Source: Nageia nagi
Lineage: Eukaryota > Pinophyta
Assembly (NCBI GenBank): GCA_050084985.1
Contig: JBITNC010000001.1
Coordinates: 113,150,001-113,214,000 of the forward strand
Reading direction: 5' to 3'
Length of the DNA stretch: 64,000 nt
Both the position numbers and the translations under genes were made by a program. Position 1 is the first letter of the stretch; the number at the start of each line of letters is the position of its first letter. Shown one piece after another: positions 32,953-45,184 of this stretch. The notes under the pieces were generated by a model. It saw nothing but the letters and a program-made list of their open reading frames with translations. It had not been told where the DNA came from and made no database searches.

Positions 32953-33466
32953 TGAAGGATTTAATCTTAAAATACTAAAATCCTAATCTACCAATATCAC
33001 TTGAAATCTCTCTTAAACATCAATACTCAAATCATAAATACAATAGTCAATCTCACAAATGTGACATACATATAAATTGGTTTCTCTTATATAAGAGAAT
33101 ATGTATGCTAACTAAGATCTTTCTCATTCATAAAGATAACTCTCTTACAAGACCTCTTTCTTCCTCTCCTAACACTAATCCTAAACCATAACTTTGCTTC
33201 AAATTTTTGGTATATGATCTCAAATATAGGGTCTTCTATTTATAGGTCAAAATCCTCCTTTGCATCACCCTTTTAACCATTGTACAAAGACATGACATAC
33301 TTCACCCTTTTAACCAAGGGGAATGCTCATGAGAAGGAGTGTAGGACAAGTTACATTATCATATTCACTTAAATACTTAAGGTATCTAAAGATAACTTTA
33401 AGTATTAGTGAATTCACAAATAAGAATATTACAAAACCTTACAATAATGAATTATAAATTCCAACA
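32953..33466 (-). repeat. E1 3' LTR
   Basis: Minus strand starts TGTTGGAATTTATAATTC after the purine tract and ends AAATCCTTCA. Repeats at 40,933-41,337 (shared AAAATACTAAAATC.TAATCT). TATA box TATAAATA on the minus strand at 33,237-33,244. Confidence 0.88.
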
Positions 33467-33475
33467 CTCCCCTTT
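33467..33475 (-). other. E1 polypurine tract
   Basis: Minus strand AAAGGGGAG directly before the 3' LTR. Confidence 0.8.
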
Positions 33476-34250
33476 AATGCAATATTGGGATAAAGGAAAG
33501 AAGAGAGAAGAAAGAGAGAGTAAGAGAGTTCTCCTCCATATAGATACAATTAGAGATGAAAACTTTTACATCTTTATAAAGTAAGCAAGATTCTTAGTTT
33601 AAGACTCACTACTTTACCATTCTAACAAATGGTTTACAATACAATCATCAATCATAATTGATTTCAATGTACATAAAGTAGTCATCTAATCAAAAGTTGA
33701 CATGATGAGCCTCTATACCTGAAGTAAGTAACCTGCAATCTCAAGAAGAAACTTGCAAGTTATAGGTAGCTTAAAAAATAAGATCAGTTATATGCATCAT
33801 GTACATACTCATATCAACAAGGATGCATGAATCAAATAATGCCATCTATAAATTGATCAATGGTGCACTATAAGTCATTACAAAGATGTCAGGCCAATAC
33901 TTATAGTCACTTGTTATGTACAAATCATATGATGATTATCATCATAAATAGAGCATGACAAAATGCAAATACAAGTTTCTCACACATGGATAATTGAATA
34001 GTGCAAAAAATATACATCATATACACATATGAGTTCCTCCCATATCGATAATTGAATAGTGCTAATGATGGTCTATTATATGCTCAAGTGTATAAGTAGC
34101 TCATCACACAAGGAGAATTAGCCAAAAGCACACATACAGATCAACACTATACAATCAAAAATCTTCCTAGGGGTAAACTTATCATCACAAACATGAATTC
34201 AACACAAGAATTAAAATTTTAATCTCCCTTAAGGGAAACTTCACCAACCT
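33476..34250 (-). other. E1 3' untranslated region
   Basis: No coding. Shares words with A, F and E3 (TTGACATGATGAGCCTC at about 33,700; AAGTAACCTGCAATCTCAAG at 33,725), so it is a conserved non-coding part of this copia family. Confidence 0.6.
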
Positions 34251-35760
34251 GATAGACTTCCTAACCTTACTGAATTGGGCTTCAAGAAGGGACTTCGTGA
34301 ATAAATTAATGAAATTCAAGGTAGATGGATAATATTGCAAGTATATGATGCCATCTAGAACCTTCTCCCTGATGAATTGGGCTTGGATTTACACATGTTT
34401 TATTCTCTAATAGAAAATAAGATTCTTAGCCAAAGAAATAGTTTACTGATTATTTAAAGAAATATGAGATGGGCAAGCTTGCTTATATCCAATTTCTTTC
34501 AAAAGATGCTTAAGCCAAATAGCTTCCTAGTTCACAATAAACATGGCTTGATATTCGACTTCTATGGTGGAAATAGAAATAGTAGGCTACTTCTTGGAAT
34601 CCTAAAAGATAGCACCTAAACTAATGGTAAACATATACATAATGGTTAATTTCCTATCATCTTTATCTCCTCCATAGTTAGAATTCAAGAACCCTGAGAG
34701 AATAAATGAGGAATTGCAATACATGAGAGTTAGATCCTTCATTCTCGCAACATACCTCAATATTTGCTTAACAACATTGAGGTGCTCAACATATGGTTTC
34801 TAAATGAACCATTCCATTAGATTCACTACAAAGGCAATATATGGCTTGGAAATAGTCAAATAAAGAAGACCACCAATTAACTGCCTATAAATCATAGCAT
34901 CTACCAATTGAGAATTGGAGCTAAGATACAAATTGATTCCAAAAGAGATTGGGATCATAACATATTTGCACTCTTCCATTCTAAAATTTTGCAAGATGTC
35001 TAATTTATACTTAGATTGACTAGGATAAGTACAATCTTTGTATTGGTACACTTGCATTCCAAGGTATTAGTGCAAGAGATCAAGATCAATTATTTGAAAT
35101 GTTACCTTAAGTTTGGATATACACTCTTGAATAATTTCATCATTATTCCTGGTGATCAAAAGATCATCCATGTAAAAGAGAATCAATACCATGTCTTTTC
35201 CTTGATTGAGCATATATAAATTAGAGTCAAAGAAGCACTTGGAGAATCCAATATCTATAAAGTATATTGAAATCTTCTTGTACCAAACTCTAGGTGCTTA
35301 CATAAGTCCATGCAAAGACTTCTTTAGCTTGTACATAAAATGACTCTTTTCTTTCCACAAAAAACCCTTCTTGTTGATTCATGTAGATTTCCATATCATA
35401 AGTCACCATTGAGAAATTCACTTTTAACATCAAGTTGAAAAACCTTCCAACCCTAAGCTACTAAAAGAGCAAATACTATTCTAATAGTGGTCATATTGGC
35501 CACTGAAGCAAAGTTTTTCTTGTAATAAACCTCATATTTTTTAATAAAATATTTAGCTATTAACCTTGCCTTATATTTTCTAATATCCCCAACTAAATTA
35601 TACTTGACCTTATATATACATTTATTTCAAATCACATTCTTCTCATTAGGATAAGGAACCAAGTCCTAAGTTTCATTTTTCATAAGAGTTTCATACACCA
35701 CTTTCATGGCTTCCATCCAGCACTCATGCTTTGAAGCTTCCTTGAATGATAAGGGCTCTT
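34250..35760 (-). pseudogene. E1 reverse transcriptase and RNase H
   Basis: Minus strand: RT C-terminal block at 35,057-34,800 (MQVYQYKDCTYPSQSKYKLD, YRQLIGGLLYLTISKPYIAF). Upstream, about 35,185-35,165, reads ILFYMDDLLI, the catalytic Y-M-D-D. RNase H follows: NYGGDKDD, DSKK, TISISTIEVEYQAM, EAIWLKHLLKEIG, ending near 34,250. Interrupted by many stops. Confidence 0.85.
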
Positions 35761-36063
35761 TTTTGTTATCAATTTTTGTAAATAAAGATTTGTTCAAGGT
35801 CATACTTCTTATTATCCTCTATGTTAGAGAATTTTATTTCTAATGTGATTTGTCTACATTGATATCCAACCAAATAGGTGTAGTTGAAAATTCATCTTGA
35901 TCATCAACATCCTCTTTAGAAGTAGATTCCTCAGTAAGTTCATTAAACTTTACATCCCTCGATACAAACACTTCGCTATAGGATGGAGATTAAAGCTTAT
36001 AACCTCTATGCTAACTATCATAGCCCAAAAACATGCATTTTTTAGCTCTTTTATCTAACTTTT

Positions 36064-37015
36064 TCATTTTCTCAAAAATAATGTAGGAGAATAGTTCACA
36101 ACCAAATACCCTAAGGTGAGAAACGTTAACTTTCTTTTATTTCCATGCCTTAAAAGGAGCTTTACGCTCAACAACTTTGTGGGATACCTATTCAAGGTGT
36201 AAATTTTAGTTCTCACAGCTTCACCCCATAAGAAACTAGGAATATTTTCCAACATGTGTCTAGTCACATACATAATTATCTTTTTTTTTCCTTTTGGTAA
36301 CATTATTTTACTAAAAAGTGTAAGGAATCATAAACTACCTCTTGATCCCATACTTAGTATAATAGTAATTATACTCACCCCTATTATCTGATCTCAACAT
36401 ATTGATTTTAATGTTAGTTTAATTTTAAACTAAGACCTTGAAATATTTAAACATGTTAAAGGTTTGATCCTTGTTCTCAAGTAGATAACCAAATGTCATC
36501 CTATTGAAGTTATCAATGAAGATCAAGATATAAGATGCTCCTCCAAGAGACTTAGTCTAAAATAGACCCATCAAATTTGAATGCATAAAGTGAAGAGGTC
36601 GAGTCACCTTTGTTGCCTTATATTTTTAAAATCTTTTTCTATTCATCTTACCTAATATGCACTTCTCATATAGACCAATTATGGGTGAAATTGAAAGCAA
36701 ACCTTTCACAAGTTCTTAGTCTTTCATGACTTGAATACTTGTGTGGTTAAGGTACCCTAAACATTAGTACCAAAGATTTCCCCTAGAGTAAACATTTGTA
36801 GCAAGACATATCTTTGTTGAAACTTGATCCACAATGTAGAGATCATCTTTCACTAAACCTTTAACCAAAGTGGCAAGTTCCTTCTTAATGCACCAAGAGT
36901 GTGAATTGAACTCAAATGGGTATCCTTTTCTTACAACTTGAATTATGGAAAGAAGGTTCATTATAAGTTTAAGCACATAAAGCATATTTTTAAGAACCTT
37001 TCTATGAATCATCAC
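36064..37015 (-). pseudogene. E1 integrase with pre-integrase domain
   Basis: 37,015-36,764 is the gag-pre-integrase region (VLKNMLYVLKLIMNLLSI, TLVKGLVKDDLYIVDQV). The zinc finger (LGYLNHTSIQ, LYEKCILGK) and core follow in other frames: MHSNLMGLF (first Asp is Asn), IFIDNFNRMTFGYLL, MLRSDNRGEYN (second Asp kept). 36,303-36,064 reads RHMLENIPSFLWGEAVRTKI, YTLNRYPTKLLS. Confidence 0.85.
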
Positions 37016-37099
37016 ACTTTCAATCCTTTAGAATTCAAGGATTGAATTATCACCTATCATAACTACATCATTTCTATACTTATAAAAAAATTCAAACTT

Positions 37100-38080
37100 A
37101 TCCTTTGCAAATCATAGGTGATTAGTGCATCCAAATTTAATGATCCAATCAGTTGAAAAAGTGCAAGTCATAAAGTAAAGAGTCAACTTTAATATTCTTC
37201 TTCCCTTTTAAGCTCTTTACATTTCCATTTCCCATATTCTTTGGTTCTCTTCTTTTCTTATAGCAATCAAATTCTTTGTGACCATAGCCATCATAAAAGT
37301 TACAATTTTTATCAAATTTTTCCTAAGGATTTGGTTTGTTTGCCTTGCCCTTTCCATATCTTTTCTTATAGTTAATATTTTTTTATTTTAAAACTTCTTA
37401 GAAGTAATAGGAGAAGATTTTTTTAATGCTTAAACTTCTTCTTGAAAGGAGTTTTGATTGCTCCTAGAGTAACATTATTATCTTCTAGAGAAAAGATCAA
37501 TACCCTTTTGTTAAAAGTTTTCTCATGCTTCATAAAGAGCCTTGAAAAGTTCTTAAGAGAGAGAATACTTCTTCTTCATCATCAAGCCTAATCTCATTAA
37601 CTGTCATAAAGTTATTGAACTTTGAAGAATGATGAAGACCATGAACTTATCATTGATCTAATTATAGCCACAACCAACAATTTGGAGCCTAAGGTCAATT
37701 ATCTTATTCAAATAGATGGCAATATTTTTATCTTCTCCTTGATGACATTTAAAAAAATTTTGGCAAATGGTAAACCTTCTTAAAATTTTGGATCATAGGT
37801 AGATTTTTTTGATCCTATCCTAAGCTTCCTTTACAAAGGTTGATGAAGATATCATAAGTAGCATTTCATATAATACTACATGGAAAATCAAAGAAGTTGC
37901 AAACTCATTCTTTGAATTGTAAACCTCAATTACCTTCTCATTTGTAGGAGAAACTACATTCTCATTAACTTTCTATCATATTTTTCTTACCTACAATTCA
38001 AATTTCATCCAAGGTTCCCAAATACCATAATCTGAATCGTTAAGAATGTGTTTGGGTAAGAAGATGTCTCCCACTTGCTA
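37100..38080 (-). pseudogene. E1 gag
   Basis: Starts at the motif CAAGTGGGAGACATC (GTG for the ATG seen in E3), giving GDIFLPKHILNDSDYGIW. Continues with NEFATSLIFHVV, AWDRIKKIYL and IYLNKIIDLRLQIVGCGYN (UBN2-type copia gag). The zinc knuckle is at about 37,300 (CNFYDGYGHKEFDCYKK, second Cys lost). Stops throughout. Confidence 0.8.
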
Positions 38081-40918
38081 CAAAATAAGTTGAAAGTGTT
38101 AACCAATGTAAGCATGTGAACCAAATTAATTAACTTTACATGTTAAGTTTAAGCATTCATACATGTTTAGATTTATTCAAATCAAACATACATGTAAATG
38201 ATAAATTTTGATCAAAAATAATAAAAAAAAAATATGCTTAACTTGATTAAAAAAATTCATATATGCAAATATTTACAATAGAATCTCATAAAATATTTCA
38301 TATATCCAACATTTTATCATAATAAATTACCATAGTTGTAGAGAGGGATAAAGTTAAGGCTTGTTTTCTTATCTAAATTAGGCCTTCACCTAAATGCCTG
38401 CAAGGTGGAGCCCAAGTTCTACCAATCCTCAACCAATTCACCTTTACCAGTAATATACTCTCACAAGGAGGAGTACTAACTATTTTATAAAGTTATGATG
38501 TATATTGGATGGACCAAATTATTATCTTGATTAGGTTTCAAGTTATCCTCCTAGATTATCAAGATAATCCCTAAATGGACATGCAAACATATAGTATCAC
38601 TATACACATAAATGTCCACCTATATGGAGTTATTTATAGAAAAATAGAGGACTTAGGGGTAATTAAGAAGTATAGACTTTTCACCATTTGAATTGTCAGA
38701 CTGAAGGCTCCAATCTGCCTTGTCCTTACCTTATGGCTCCCCAAACAAGTAATGTTGCAAAATATATGTGCAGATGTACTCAATTTATGGGGTACATTTT
38801 CAATGTTTACAATTTTTGCAAGAGTAAAGCAAACTACATAACATAAAGTAAAGTGAATAAAAATAAAAATACATCATCCAATAACAAATTAAAACCTAAG
38901 ATTCTAATGGGTTTTGTTAATAACCCCAAAAGAACCTTTTTACATAAGTTTCACAATTTTACATAAGTTCACTCATGCGGTCACTATTTTTTAGTAAAAA
39001 CTATGTAAAGCTCCACCTTTTACTTAAATAAAAAAAGAAATTTAGCAAAAAAAAAAATGTTCCCCATAGCATTGCAATACAACCTTAGGAAAATTAACTT
39101 TTAACACTAAGGAAAAAATAATGCCATATTTTCACCATAGCAAAAACTATTAAACATCCTATTTGTAATATTAAGGTCACTTAGGGAAAAGAAATTTGCA
39201 ATTTTTCCTTTAATAAATAGCACTAAAAAATTCCACATTCTTACTCAAGTAAGCAATGATTAGAGGTATTTTTAAAAAAAAATTGCAATTTTCCCTTAGA
39301 AAAAAAAATGATAATAATATATCCCCCTTTCAAAAAAAATTCATCCTCCCCTTTTTTTAACACTTAAAAAATTGAACATAAGAAAAAAAAATTTCCTTTC
39401 AACATTAAAGGGTACTAGGAAAAAACAAATTCCTTAGGAAAATAAATCTAATATTTTCCCCATTTAAAAAAACATATTTCTATTACCTTAAAAAAACAAT
39501 CTTTAATCCCCCCTAGTTTTAATGAGAATAAAAACATTTCATCAACCTACAAGGCATTAAATTCAAAGTGGAGCCCCATAATCCATACCACCTAATAGTA
39601 ATCTAAAAAAAAAAGTTCATTTAATAAAAATTGAGATGCAAGTCTACAAAGAAAAATATTATTACATAGTTGCCCATAACTTAGTAGAGGGAGAGGTCGG
39701 TAGCACTGCAAGGTTTAGATGCCTATGTGGAGGGGCTCAATAATGGCTAAGGTTGTGGGGGAAGTGAATTGGTTGAGCAAAGCATTGGAACAACATCTAC
39801 CAAAGAACAGGCTAAGGGGCATATGTACATATAGTACTGACAAGGGGCTGCAATCAAAGCAAGGGTTGATTGAGGGAAGTGATAGAATGACATTTGCATG
39901 AGGGGAGCACCAAGGAATAGGCTAAGGGGTACACAACTAGTGGTGCTATCAAGGGGCTATGACTTGGCCTACATCCCCCTCAAAAAATCATTCAAAAATA
40001 TATGAAGATATTTTATATTTTGGTGGTGTCTAGTACAACTAACGATGGCCTATGAGGAGTTGTAGATGGGCAACATTGGATTGCTTATTGTGAAAGGTAG
40101 CACATAGAGGGGAATGGTGGTGGACACTTGGCAAGAGGCACCAATGGGCTTCTTAGTGATGGCCACTTGGTAGGAGGCATTAACAAGCTTCTTAGCTATG
40201 GTTGCTTAGTAGGAAGCACCGACGAGTTGGGATATGTGAGCAGAGGATTGGAGTAGATAGACCATCATGGGTCGGCCAGGGGATGGCCCTCGCTTGTGGT
40301 AGATGACCCCCTTTTTATTTTTAAAATGTTTTAAAAAATTTGAAAAATACCTCCCATTTTTTTATTTAATATTATTTTAGTTGACCCATTTGAAAAAAAA
40401 AAATTGAAAGTTCTATTTTATTTTATTTTTTTAAATGCATATAAAAAATAAAAATTCATTACTAACCCCCTTTCTTTTTTTTGAAATAAAAACTTTGTAT
40501 ATAAATAAAAAATGCTTTTAACCTTAAGATTTTTAATAAAGCATTCCCTTTTTTTTTCAAGATGTTAAAATCCATTGCAAAACACAAAACTTACTAACAT
40601 TTTAAAAAATAAAATTTTTACTAACATTAACCATGTTAAAAAAATCATAACATCCCCTTTTGTAATGTTACCCATGTCAAAAAATGTTAGTAAAAATCCA
40701 TAACAATGTATTAACATATTTAGCATATTTCCCTAAAAGAATTGTAACTACCATTATCAAATTAGAATGTTAGTATTATGGAGTAATCCATGAGAGAAAG
40801 AAGGTTATACATTTGAAGTTTTTTTACCTCACAATGAAAAGTAGGATGAAGAATGAAGACTTCTAAGTTGAATAAGGATGAAAGATCATCCAGATGTGAA
40901 GATGAGCCTTCACACTAA
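38081..40918 (-). other. E1 leader region
   Basis: Non-coding leader between LTR and gag. A block near gag (about 38,340-38,960) is conserved in E3 (60,090-60,710) and E4 (50,440-50,960), with words AACCCATTAGA-type and GAGCCCAAGT.CTACCAATCC. Further upstream it is poly-A/T rich; 39,680-40,310 is GC-richer with 'GGCCACTTGGTAGGAGGCA' repeats. The 60-codon frame at 39,719-39,901 has no recognisable content. Confidence 0.6.
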
Positions 40919-40930
40919 GCTCTGATACCA
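40919..40930 (-). other. E1 primer-binding site
   Basis: Minus strand TGGTATCAGAGC, two bases after the LTR end TTTCA; initiator tRNA-Met type. Confidence 0.92.
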
Positions 40931-40932
40931 AA

Positions 40933-41337
40933 TGAAAGATTTAATCTTAAAATACTAAAATCTTAATCTACCAAGATTACTTGAAATTTTTTTAAACAAC
41001 AATACTCAAAGCATAAACACAATAGCTAATCTCACAAATTTGACACACATATAAAGTGGTTCCTCTCAAACAATAGAGTACATCCACTAACTAAGATATT
41101 TTTCATTCACAAAGATAAAACCTTTTTCTTCCTCTCCTAATACTAATCCTAGAGCATAACTTTACTTCAAATTTTTGGTGTGTCATCTCAAGGAGAGGGC
41201 CTTCTATTTATAGGATAAAACCCTCCTTTAGATCATCATTTTAAACATTGTACAAATATAGGCTAAAGGTATCTAGGGATACCTTTAAGTATTGTTGAAT
41301 TTACAAAGAAGAACATTAAAAAACCTTACAATAATGC
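40933..41337 (-). repeat. E1 5' LTR, slightly truncated
   Basis: Matches the 3' LTR at 32,953-33,466 but has internal deletions (it lacks the stretch around the 'CATGACATACTTCACCC' words) and lacks the outer 23 bases. TATA box TATAAATA on the minus strand at 41,205-41,212. Confidence 0.85.
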
Positions 41338-42230
41338 AACTAGGATAACTGAGGAGCTTGAGTTATAGGCGAAGAAGGAGAAGTTTTCATTGAAGGTTGC
41401 ATGGAAGATGAGGGTGTATATGAGATAGGTGCAAAAAATCTAGTAGGGAGCTTTCCCACATAAATGAGAGAAGATTAAGCTTGCATAGCAACTTTATAAA
41501 TATCTAAAAACTATTGAGGTCCAATCATCTGAATCATTGAGGCTAAATTAGGAGTAGATGCTCTAAGGTAGAACATTAAAGCCATGGAAGGATGAAGTCT
41601 CATAGCTAGAGGCACTCTATCCCAAGATTTAGCAAATCTTACATAGAAATCAAATACATTATCTTTACAAAATCTTTGAATAACATTTAATTAAGATAGA
41701 ATTGAATAGGGATCACTAATCTCATTAAATTTGAGAATGAGAGGTTCTACAAGTTAAGCCTATGTAGATATGGAATTGGTGAAAAGTGTTATGTACCAAT
41801 CCAAAACTTTTCCAGAAAGGGACATAGCAAGCAATCTAAACATCACATCTTCATGGAATATGTTATGCTTCTTTTCCATATCTGCAATATATTGACAATT
41901 ATCATAAGTAAATTTTCCATAACCATCCCAATTTTCCAAAGCTTTAGCAGCTTGCATTGAAATCTCATGGGGACTTGCAACTTGGAGAGATCTAGAAGAA
42001 TTCCATTTTGTATAAACAAGAGGTTGAGATGGCTGAGCCATTATAATAAGTAGATTTACTATATTCCTATAAGTGAAAGGTGAAATAGAGTTCAACACAA
42101 TGGGGGTTAAATTATAAATAGGATCTATAAGATATATGAATTTTCTAACTAGAGTTTTAATAGAACTTTCAACACTAAGGAATTATTTGAATTTACTTGT
42201 ATGTGATCTTATTCTCATAATCAAAAAAAA
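41338..42230 (-). pseudogene. G2 gag, N-terminal part
   Basis: Frame 42,098-41,760: LIIMAQPSQPLVYTKWNSSR, SLQVASPHEISMQAAKALEN, WDGYGKFTYDNCQYIADMEK, MFRLLAMSLSGKVLDWYITL; the last block is the gypsy gag core ('F...LtG.A..Wy..l'). A likely earlier start is MRIRSHTSKF near 42,210. The part to 41,338 continues with ISYTPSSSMQPS-type sequence, then E1 interrupts. Confidence 0.8.
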
Positions 42231-42304
42231 TACTAAAATAAGTAAAACTTGAAAACTTTTTTGGGTTCAATCTTTTCAAGGATAAAAAGATTTTCAACCA
42301 TGCA

Positions 42305-42313
42305 AAGTTACCA
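42305..42313 (-). other. G2 primer-binding site (Tat/Ogre-like)
   Basis: Minus strand TGGTAACTTTGCATGG, three bases after the LTR end; like TGGCGACTCTGC-type sites, with C-to-T and G-to-A changes. Confidence 0.5.
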
Positions 42314-42316
42314 TCA

Positions 42317-44258
42317 TGATATAATGATCATGCACAATTTGATACAGGATAGGAGATCATCCCATGGAATGTGTTAAAAAGAATTATAATACTATTGACT
42401 AAGATGTGGTAATATTTTACATGCACCTACAAATCAAAGTCAGCTATAATTCTAATGAATGATTTCTAGGACTAGAAATCTTCTCCAAAGAAGGTTGGTT
42501 CCCATCAGGATCAGACTAGATTTTACAAAAGTAAAGGTGTAAAAAATAAACTTGCAAGACTAAAGCAAACTTAAAATGCTAGGTTAATGGATGAAAATAA
42601 ACAAAAATAAATATCTGAACTAGCATAGGTATCCATTATAGTAGAATCCAAGCTAGTTATATAGTTTGATTTTATAGCCACCAAATAATATATGGCATTC
42701 CAAGTAATAATACCCTCCAAGTGCTTTACAAATACAAATTAACTACTAATAATCTCTCATATTCCATGAAGTGCAAACAAACATATCACACAACCATTTA
42801 AGAATAATGATAAATAGATCATAGTTAAGAGATTAAGAAGTAAATTACATTCTATTATCATTGATGCTAGTACAAAATAAGGGCAATATCTACTATATCC
42901 AACCCTTCTCCTTTAACGAAGGTAATACTTATAGTTTTTCTCTAGAAAATATCTTCTAACTAATATTTAAAAAATTTTGATAAATAAAATATCTATAACC
43001 AACTAAATAGATATTTAAAAAGTATCAAATTTGATTTCTGATAAGATTTACAACTCGAATTCAAATATACAAAGACCTTGATCACTCTTCCATGTGTGCT
43101 AACACCCTTTAGCTTGTCCAAAACTTGAAGACCTAAGTTTGGGAGTTGAAATCACCTTGTTGGAATGAAAACATATTTTGCTAAGGTTCCAACAATATGT
43201 GTAGGTATTTGAATTTGGATGGACACATCAAAATTAAATACAATGGAAAAGAATATTATTTCGATAGAATGTTGTAAGCATGCTTTGATATCGATGATAG
43301 GAACTTGAATATTCAAAACTGGAACACTTTAGGTGGTTTATCTAACTTGTGATTCTTTATTACATGTGATTAAACCATCTCTGATGGGGCTAGAACTGAA
43401 GAAAGTAGGTTGTTTGATTTTACTATTGTTCTAGCAAAATTTGACCTACTTTGCTCTACTAGATCTCCTCCAAAATCAAATGCTCTACAAAATATTGGAA
43501 AATGGCTAAGTATAATGGTATTTGGTTTTATCACCATTTCAAAAAATTGTATTCACCTTAATACTACTAGATCTTTGTTAAAACCAAACACTATGAGAAA
43601 TGCTCAAAAATGACTAAGTACTAACACTATCTTATTTTGCCAATATTTTGAAAATTGTTATGCACTTCAATACAGTCGGATCTCTACCAAAATTAAACAC
43701 TATGAGAAATATCAAAAATTGACTAAGTATAAACATTCTATTAAATAGTAAAGGATAAAAAAAGATCATACTTATACAAAACTCTTTCCATTATTTCTTA
43801 TTGAGTTGATACAACTTTCTAGAATTGTAAGGATCTTTGAGGTAAAAGTGTTAGAGTAGGAGTTTGATGATGATAAATTCATGATTGCCTCCACTCATGG
43901 AGAGTTTGTAGAGTAAATGGTATCACAACCTATGATAGCAGCATAAGTTACAAATCCTGTGCTTAAGGCTCTAGATTTTTCAATCCAAAATTTATAGGAA
44001 AAGGAAGCTAAAGGTGATTTAGAGAAAGTTTGTGAGCATTTATAAGCTTTTTAGGAATGGGAGTTTCATGGTAAGGTAATGATAAAAGAGATTAAAGCAT
44101 GCTTAGAACAATAGATATGATGTGAAGAAATATTTCTAAAGTTGGAGACAAAACTTGAAAAAATTAACTCTTTATTAAATGCTACATAAATGGTTTCAAT
44201 GTACAAGAAGTAGTTTTTAACAAGTTGACATGATAAGTCTCCATGAGCAATGCTCACA
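42317..44258 (-). repeat. G2 5' LTR
   Basis: Direct partner of 17,344-19,330. The right edge joins copia integrase E2; the 24 bases beyond the LTR (to 44,280) also resemble the DNA beyond the other LTR, so the edge is only approximate. Contains a stretch like the copia 3' untranslated block (AAGTTGACATGATAAGTCTC near 44,222). The 75-codon frame at 44,066-44,293 is a chimera of LTR and integrase. Confidence 0.65.
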
Positions 44259-44280
44259 ACTTCATCCCCTAAGGTGTAGA

Positions 44281-45184
44281 TAGCCATCTCCATTGTGGTT
44301 CTATTCTTCCTTTCTGCAACACCATTTTGTTGTGTAGTATAAGGGATTGTAAATTATCTTTTGATCCCATGCTTTGCACAAAATTTATTGATTTCATTTC
44401 TTATATATTTAGCCCTATTATCCAACTTTAGCATCTTGATCTTCATATTGGTTTGATTTTAAACTAATAAGGCAATGAACTCCTTGAACATATCAAAGAT
44501 TTAATCTTTATGCTCTAATAGATAACCAAAATTAATCCTACTAAATTCATTAATAAAAGTAAGGATATAAGATGCTCTTCCAAGTAACTTAGATTAAAAT
44601 GGACCCATAAAATCTAAGTGTATCAATTAGAGAGGTTGAGATGCCCTAGTTGCCTTGTCCTTCTTACATTTTTGCCTCTTCATCTTCCCTAAGATGCAAT
44701 TTTCACAAAGGCTAATGGAGAGTGTTATTGGAGGCAAACATTTCACAAGATCTTGATCCTTTATGAGTTGAATAATTTTGTGGTTTAGGTGTCCTAAATG
44801 TTGATACCAATTGTTACATTTAGAAAAAATATTTGAAGCTAGGCATAACTTAGTAAGAACTTGATCAACTATATAAAGATCATTCTTAACCAATCCTTTT
44901 ATCAAGGTGGCAAATCCTTTCCTTATACTTCAAGAATTCAAAATGAACTTAAAAGTATATCCCTTTATTGCAATTTGAATAATTAACAAAATATTCATCT
45001 CTAACTTAGGCACAAAAAGTAAATCTTCAATCACCTTCCCATGCATCAATATGCTTCCAATCCATTGAACTTCTAACATTGAGTTATCACCTATCACTAC
45101 CACTTCTTTCTTATGTTTGTGAAAGTTTTCAAACTTATTCCTTTCAAACCTCATATGATTAGTGTACCTAAATCCACTATCCAA
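44281..45184 (-). pseudogene. E2 copia integrase and pre-integrase, truncated
   Basis: Minus strand: protease end and pre-integrase 45,184-44,930 (TNHMRFERNKFENFHKHKKE, IEDLLFVPKLEMNIL), zinc finger 44,905-44,627 (HLGHLNHKIIQ, LCENCILGKMKRQKC), core with IPYTTQQNGVAERKNRTTME near 44,335-44,285. There it breaks into gypsy LTR. Reverse transcriptase and RNase H of this copy are not in the window. Confidence 0.85.

Larger units (their letters stand above)
32953..41337 (-). mobile_element. E1: copia element inserted in G2 gag
   Basis: Minus-strand Ty1/copia element: 5' LTR (41,337-40,933, first 23 bases lost), primer-binding site, 2.9 kb leader, gag (38,080-37,100), protease/pre-integrase, integrase, reverse transcriptase, RNase H (to 34,250), 3' untranslated block, purine tract and 3' LTR (33,466-32,953). 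It splits G2 gag. A small deletion of target sequence (about 60 bases compared with G1 at 16,310-16,370) hides any target duplication. All frames are broken. Confidence 0.87.
17344..44258 (-). mobile_element. G2: long Ty3/gypsy retrotransposon (Tat-like), interrupted three times
   Basis: Minus-strand element. Order from its 5' end: LTR (44,258-42,317), primer-binding site, gag (42,230-41,338 and 32,952-32,030), protease, RNase H (31,480-31,000), reverse transcriptase (30,545-29,755), RNase H and integrase (25,129-22,600), a further coding remnant (22,412-19,400) and LTR (19,330-17,344). Without the three inserts (E1, the gag-only element and the plastid fragment) it would be about 13 kb. All frames are broken. 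Two RNase H domains, a tRNA-Arg-like primer site and long LTRs point to the Tat group; this is an inference from layout. Confidence 0.75.

Noticed and set aside
39719-39901. Plus-strand 60-codon frame in the E1 GC-rich block
   Set aside because: Antisense to the element, no domain, explained by local GC-rich composition.
44066-44293. 75-codon minus-strand frame
   Set aside because: Spans the joint of copia integrase and gypsy LTR; a chimera, not a gene.
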